64,000 nucleotides of DNA from Sphagnum compactum (taxonomy: Eukaryota > Bryophyta > Sphagnopsida > Sphagnales). Numbering within the stretch: position 1 is the stretch's first letter; the number at the start of each line of letters is the position of its first letter. The stretch covers positions 7,936,001 through 8,000,000 of the forward strand of contig OZ234501.1 in assembly GCA_965153455.1 (NCBI GenBank). Reading direction: 5' to 3'. Shown one piece after another: positions 61,401 through 64,000 of the stretch. The notes below the pieces were generated by a model. That model had not been told where the DNA came from and ran no database searches. It was given only the letters and a program-made list of their open reading frames with translations. A program made the position numbers and the translations under genes.

Positions 61401-62502
61401 TTATGGCCTTTCGGAATAATAAGGCTTCCTAAAACACGATTACTTTGCTTGCAAACTTGCACAATATTTAATAAATTGTTAATATTTTGCAAAAAAAAAA
61501 AAAGATTACAAATTTATAAGCCAAATCTTTAATTATACTTTAAACAAAAGTAATTAAAAAAAAACCTGTTTTGACAGGGGTGTATCGAATGACAAAATCC
61601 TAACAAACAATAACATGGTGTTGAAAATGAATGGTTAGAACATAAGAAGAGTTAGTTTCAACATGAAAATTTTCATTTTAGTCAATAGGGGGCATGAAGA
61701 CATTCAGGGCTAAGGACAGTTGGATATGATGTCAGAGGACACCAAGAAGTACTAAGGGATGTTGTGAGCACTAGAGTTGAAATTATCTTATATTTTATAT
61801 ATATTTCAAATCAAGGGTCATTGGAAAGCATGGTAGAAAAGACATTGGAAAAGCCTCAAAAAATTGTTTTCAAAGCAATGAAAGATGCTAAAAAGGACAT
61901 CATGGGTGCTAGAAATATTAATGTTTTAGTACATGAAAATGAAATTCTAGATTCTAAAATTAATGGAAGTGGAAATGATTTCATGGACAATCTAAATATG
62001 ATCATGGATTACCAATGTTTGGTGACTAATTATTTTTCAAATAATTTACTTAGATAACTTTAAAGTGTATTAATATTTTGGCATTGTGTCAATTGATAAT
62101 CATTGGTAGTGCAAAGCCCAAGTAAATATACATTCCTAGTTTTCTGATGCAACATCATTAATGACCATCCTGAAAAGGGTTTAGCATGAATTGGTGACAT
62201 GTTTGCACCAAATTCTAGAAAACTGGCAAAAGACTGTACCAAAACAAAAAATTGTGTTGAAATGTGGAGAAACTTTCTCTCCCAAAAGAATCTTTTTCTT
62301 GTAATTAAAATAAAAGAAAACAAGGAATTTCTTTCTAATTTTTGTGGCTCAAAATTTTGTCAAGATATGCCACCCAAAAAAAAAGTCACTGCTTGCAATT
62401 CTGATAAAATGCAGTTGCCAGACTGTGACTGTATAGGCCGAAAATTCACCTTTCCCTTCTACTGTACTAGTCTGAACCCCGTGCCTAATGCAAAGGTTTG
62501 TA
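61401..62502. other. Intergenic with unrecognised ORFs
   Basis: ORFs at 61,764-62,057 and 62,199-62,615 have mixed composition. The second contains PPKKKVTACNSDKMQLPDCDC, with several Cys. Neither has an identifiable domain, and the second runs into the tandem duplication that follows. They may be element remnants. Confidence 0.35.
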
Positions 62503-63091
62503 TGCATTTGACGGTACATATTACAAAATTACAATTACAAACTACATTTCCAAAACCTCTTTATATACGATATTTCGCATGTATCTATCGGGACCCTGGC
62601 CGCTGGAAATCTTGATGTTTGCTCTACTTGTGACGGGTGAATTGGCACCCACACTTGTAAAAACTCTGAAATTTTTTAAGATGCTTCTAACCCTGGTAAA
62701 TATGGTATCCTTAATACTAAATAAGTACCCCAAGATTATATGGTGACGAACAGTTTTGGAAATAGAAATTTCATGCAGCTAATGGGAAGGTTCAGCGTGC
62801 ATTTGACAGTACATATTACAAAATTACAATTACAAACTACATTTCCAAAATCTCTTTATATATGACATTCCGCATGTATTTATCAAGACCCTGGCCGCTG
62901 AAAATCTTGACTGCACTACTTGTGAAGGGTGAACCGGCACCTACACTGGTAAAAACCCTAAATTTTTTTAGGATGCTTCTAACCCTGGTAAATATGGCAT
63001 TCTTAATACTAAATAAGTACCCCCAGTTTATATGGTGACGAACAGTTTTGGAAATAAAAAATTTCATGCAGCCAATGGGAAGGCTCAGCAT
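62503..63091. repeat. Tandem duplication, about 295-bp unit
   Basis: Two copies (62,503-62,797 and 62,798-63,091) share 'tgcatttgac.gtacatatt', 'acaaactacatttcca', 'accctggccgctg', 'gatgcttctaaccctggtaa' and 'tatggtgacgaacagtttt'. They are about 88-90% alike by eye, making this one of the youngest duplications in the window. Each copy translates to a similar broken frame with several stops, so it is not a working gene. Confidence 0.9.
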
Positions 63092-64000
63092 GCACTCAAA
63101 AAGCCCAATTTTTTTAAGTTTTGGGTTGGGGGGGAAGGATTTTTATTTTTCATTTTTTCTTTGTTCCCAACATGTTCCTTTCAAGTTCCCAATGGGTTCC
63201 TTAAGGGTGTTCCCAATAGCACCTCCCTTTAATTCCATAGCATGGACTAGGGAGGGCACAACATTTTTATTCCAGTTTAAAGGAGGGGTTTTTTGCTCAG
63301 GAGGTGGTGCTATTCTATCTGGGCAGGTTTGCATGAGCCCTAGTTGGCCTGCTAAGAAGATACTTTCTAAAATGGGAGTTAACTTACATTTGAACACACT
63401 GGCCCTTCTCTTTTGGTGGTTTTCTTTTCTGATTGTCACATATATAAGCTAAAATGATATGTCACATGGAAGCCCCTATGCTTCTATTTTAAATAGTGGG
63501 GATGACATAGCTGCATCCGTCCGGATGGATGACGGGACAGATGGATTCAGGGGAAATTTCATTTAACATCCCGACGTCCTTTACTATATGTAATAGCAAA
63601 CATCAAGATTTTCAAGGCACTGGCACTTTGAAGAGAGAGAGATAAAGAGAGCCAAATTTGACACTAACTTAATTTTCAAGGCACCACAATGTTAACAGCG
63701 CTATTATATGGTGTATATATGTGGTACAATTATGGGTGTATATTATCTACGGTAATATATTCATGTTTCAATTCATTAGATGTGGGAGTGGGTGCTTCCC
63801 GAGTTCTTTTTTTCTTTTTGCAGTGAGGCATTTTGATTGGCCCATCACTTTTATTAAATTTTTATAATAAAAAAAAAACAAAACTTTGGAGGCTCCTCAA
63901 AATAGAAGTTTCTATTGGAGGATGGAGTGCCCTCTCACCCATTGTGGCACCTCTAGAGGTGCAAGGAAAAGGGGAGAAACTTTTAGGCAAAGCAAAGGGG
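63092..64000. other. Intergenic to the window edge, nothing recognised
   Basis: Short overlapping ORFs on both strands at 63,032-63,452 have no domain. A GA-rich tract lies near 63,634-63,655. No RNA gene, exon or repeat family could be supported. Confidence 0.4.

Overview
The window looks like nuclear DNA from a land plant with a large, repeat-swollen, AT-rich genome. Three spliced or leader-spliced plant genes occupy roughly 9 kb of 64 kb. All introns have GT-AG ends, and short TTTAGGG-type telomere-like tracts occur at 8.4 kb and 35.8 kb. The gene families are plant-specific: WRKY group III, the zinc-sensing bZIP group F, and a DUF7815-like protein. The decayed intergenic space, the hAT relics and the odd WRKY zinc-finger spacing suggest a non-angiosperm such as a fern, lycophyte or bryophyte. 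That placement is inference; nothing in the sequence proves it.

Layout. 0-3.9 kb: degenerate repeats, no gene. 3.9-5.0 kb: a GC-richer minisatellite and leader in front of a four-exon WRKY group III gene (5017-7885, +), reconstructed as 608 residues with an altered signature (WWKKYGSK instead of WRKYGQK). 8-28 kb: gene desert with tandem duplications (10.8-11.6 kb), a 31-bp-type minisatellite (16.9-17.2 kb), unrecognised ORF relics (11.6-12.6 and 15.6-16.35 kb) and a dead hAT transposase (22.9-24.6 kb, -). 28,581-31,658: a complete non-autonomous CACTA element with matching TIRs and an AAT target duplication, filled with a minisatellite. 34,366-35,043 (-): a bZIP19/23-type zinc-deficiency regulator. 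Its leader holds a GA/CT microsatellite and three tandem copies of a segment that each carry a candidate 3' splice site. 36.0-37.2 kb: a satellite-like array of about 100-bp units. 38.2-42.05 kb: a second, eroded CACTA-like element with a nested TIR element. 42-51 kb: further duplications and a SWIM-type zinc-finger exon relic. 51.1-53.85 kb: tandem repeats leading into a fold-back element with long inverted arms and a GC-richer hairpin core containing a 63-codon ORF. 54,515-59,438 (+): an eight-exon gene for a 1091-residue acidic protein with an N-terminal four-cysteine zinc ribbon. 60.4-61.4 kb: a second hAT relic of the same family. 62.5-63.1 kb: a 295-bp tandem duplication.

The three genes are separate transcription units. 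Two encode nuclear transcription factors (stress or defence type WRKY; zinc homeostasis bZIP). The third is a little-characterised plant protein. Nothing suggests they act together. The most interesting signals are the altered WRKY DNA-contact motif, the triplicated splice acceptors in the bZIP leader, and the two minisatellite-filled CACTA-type elements and one fold-back element.
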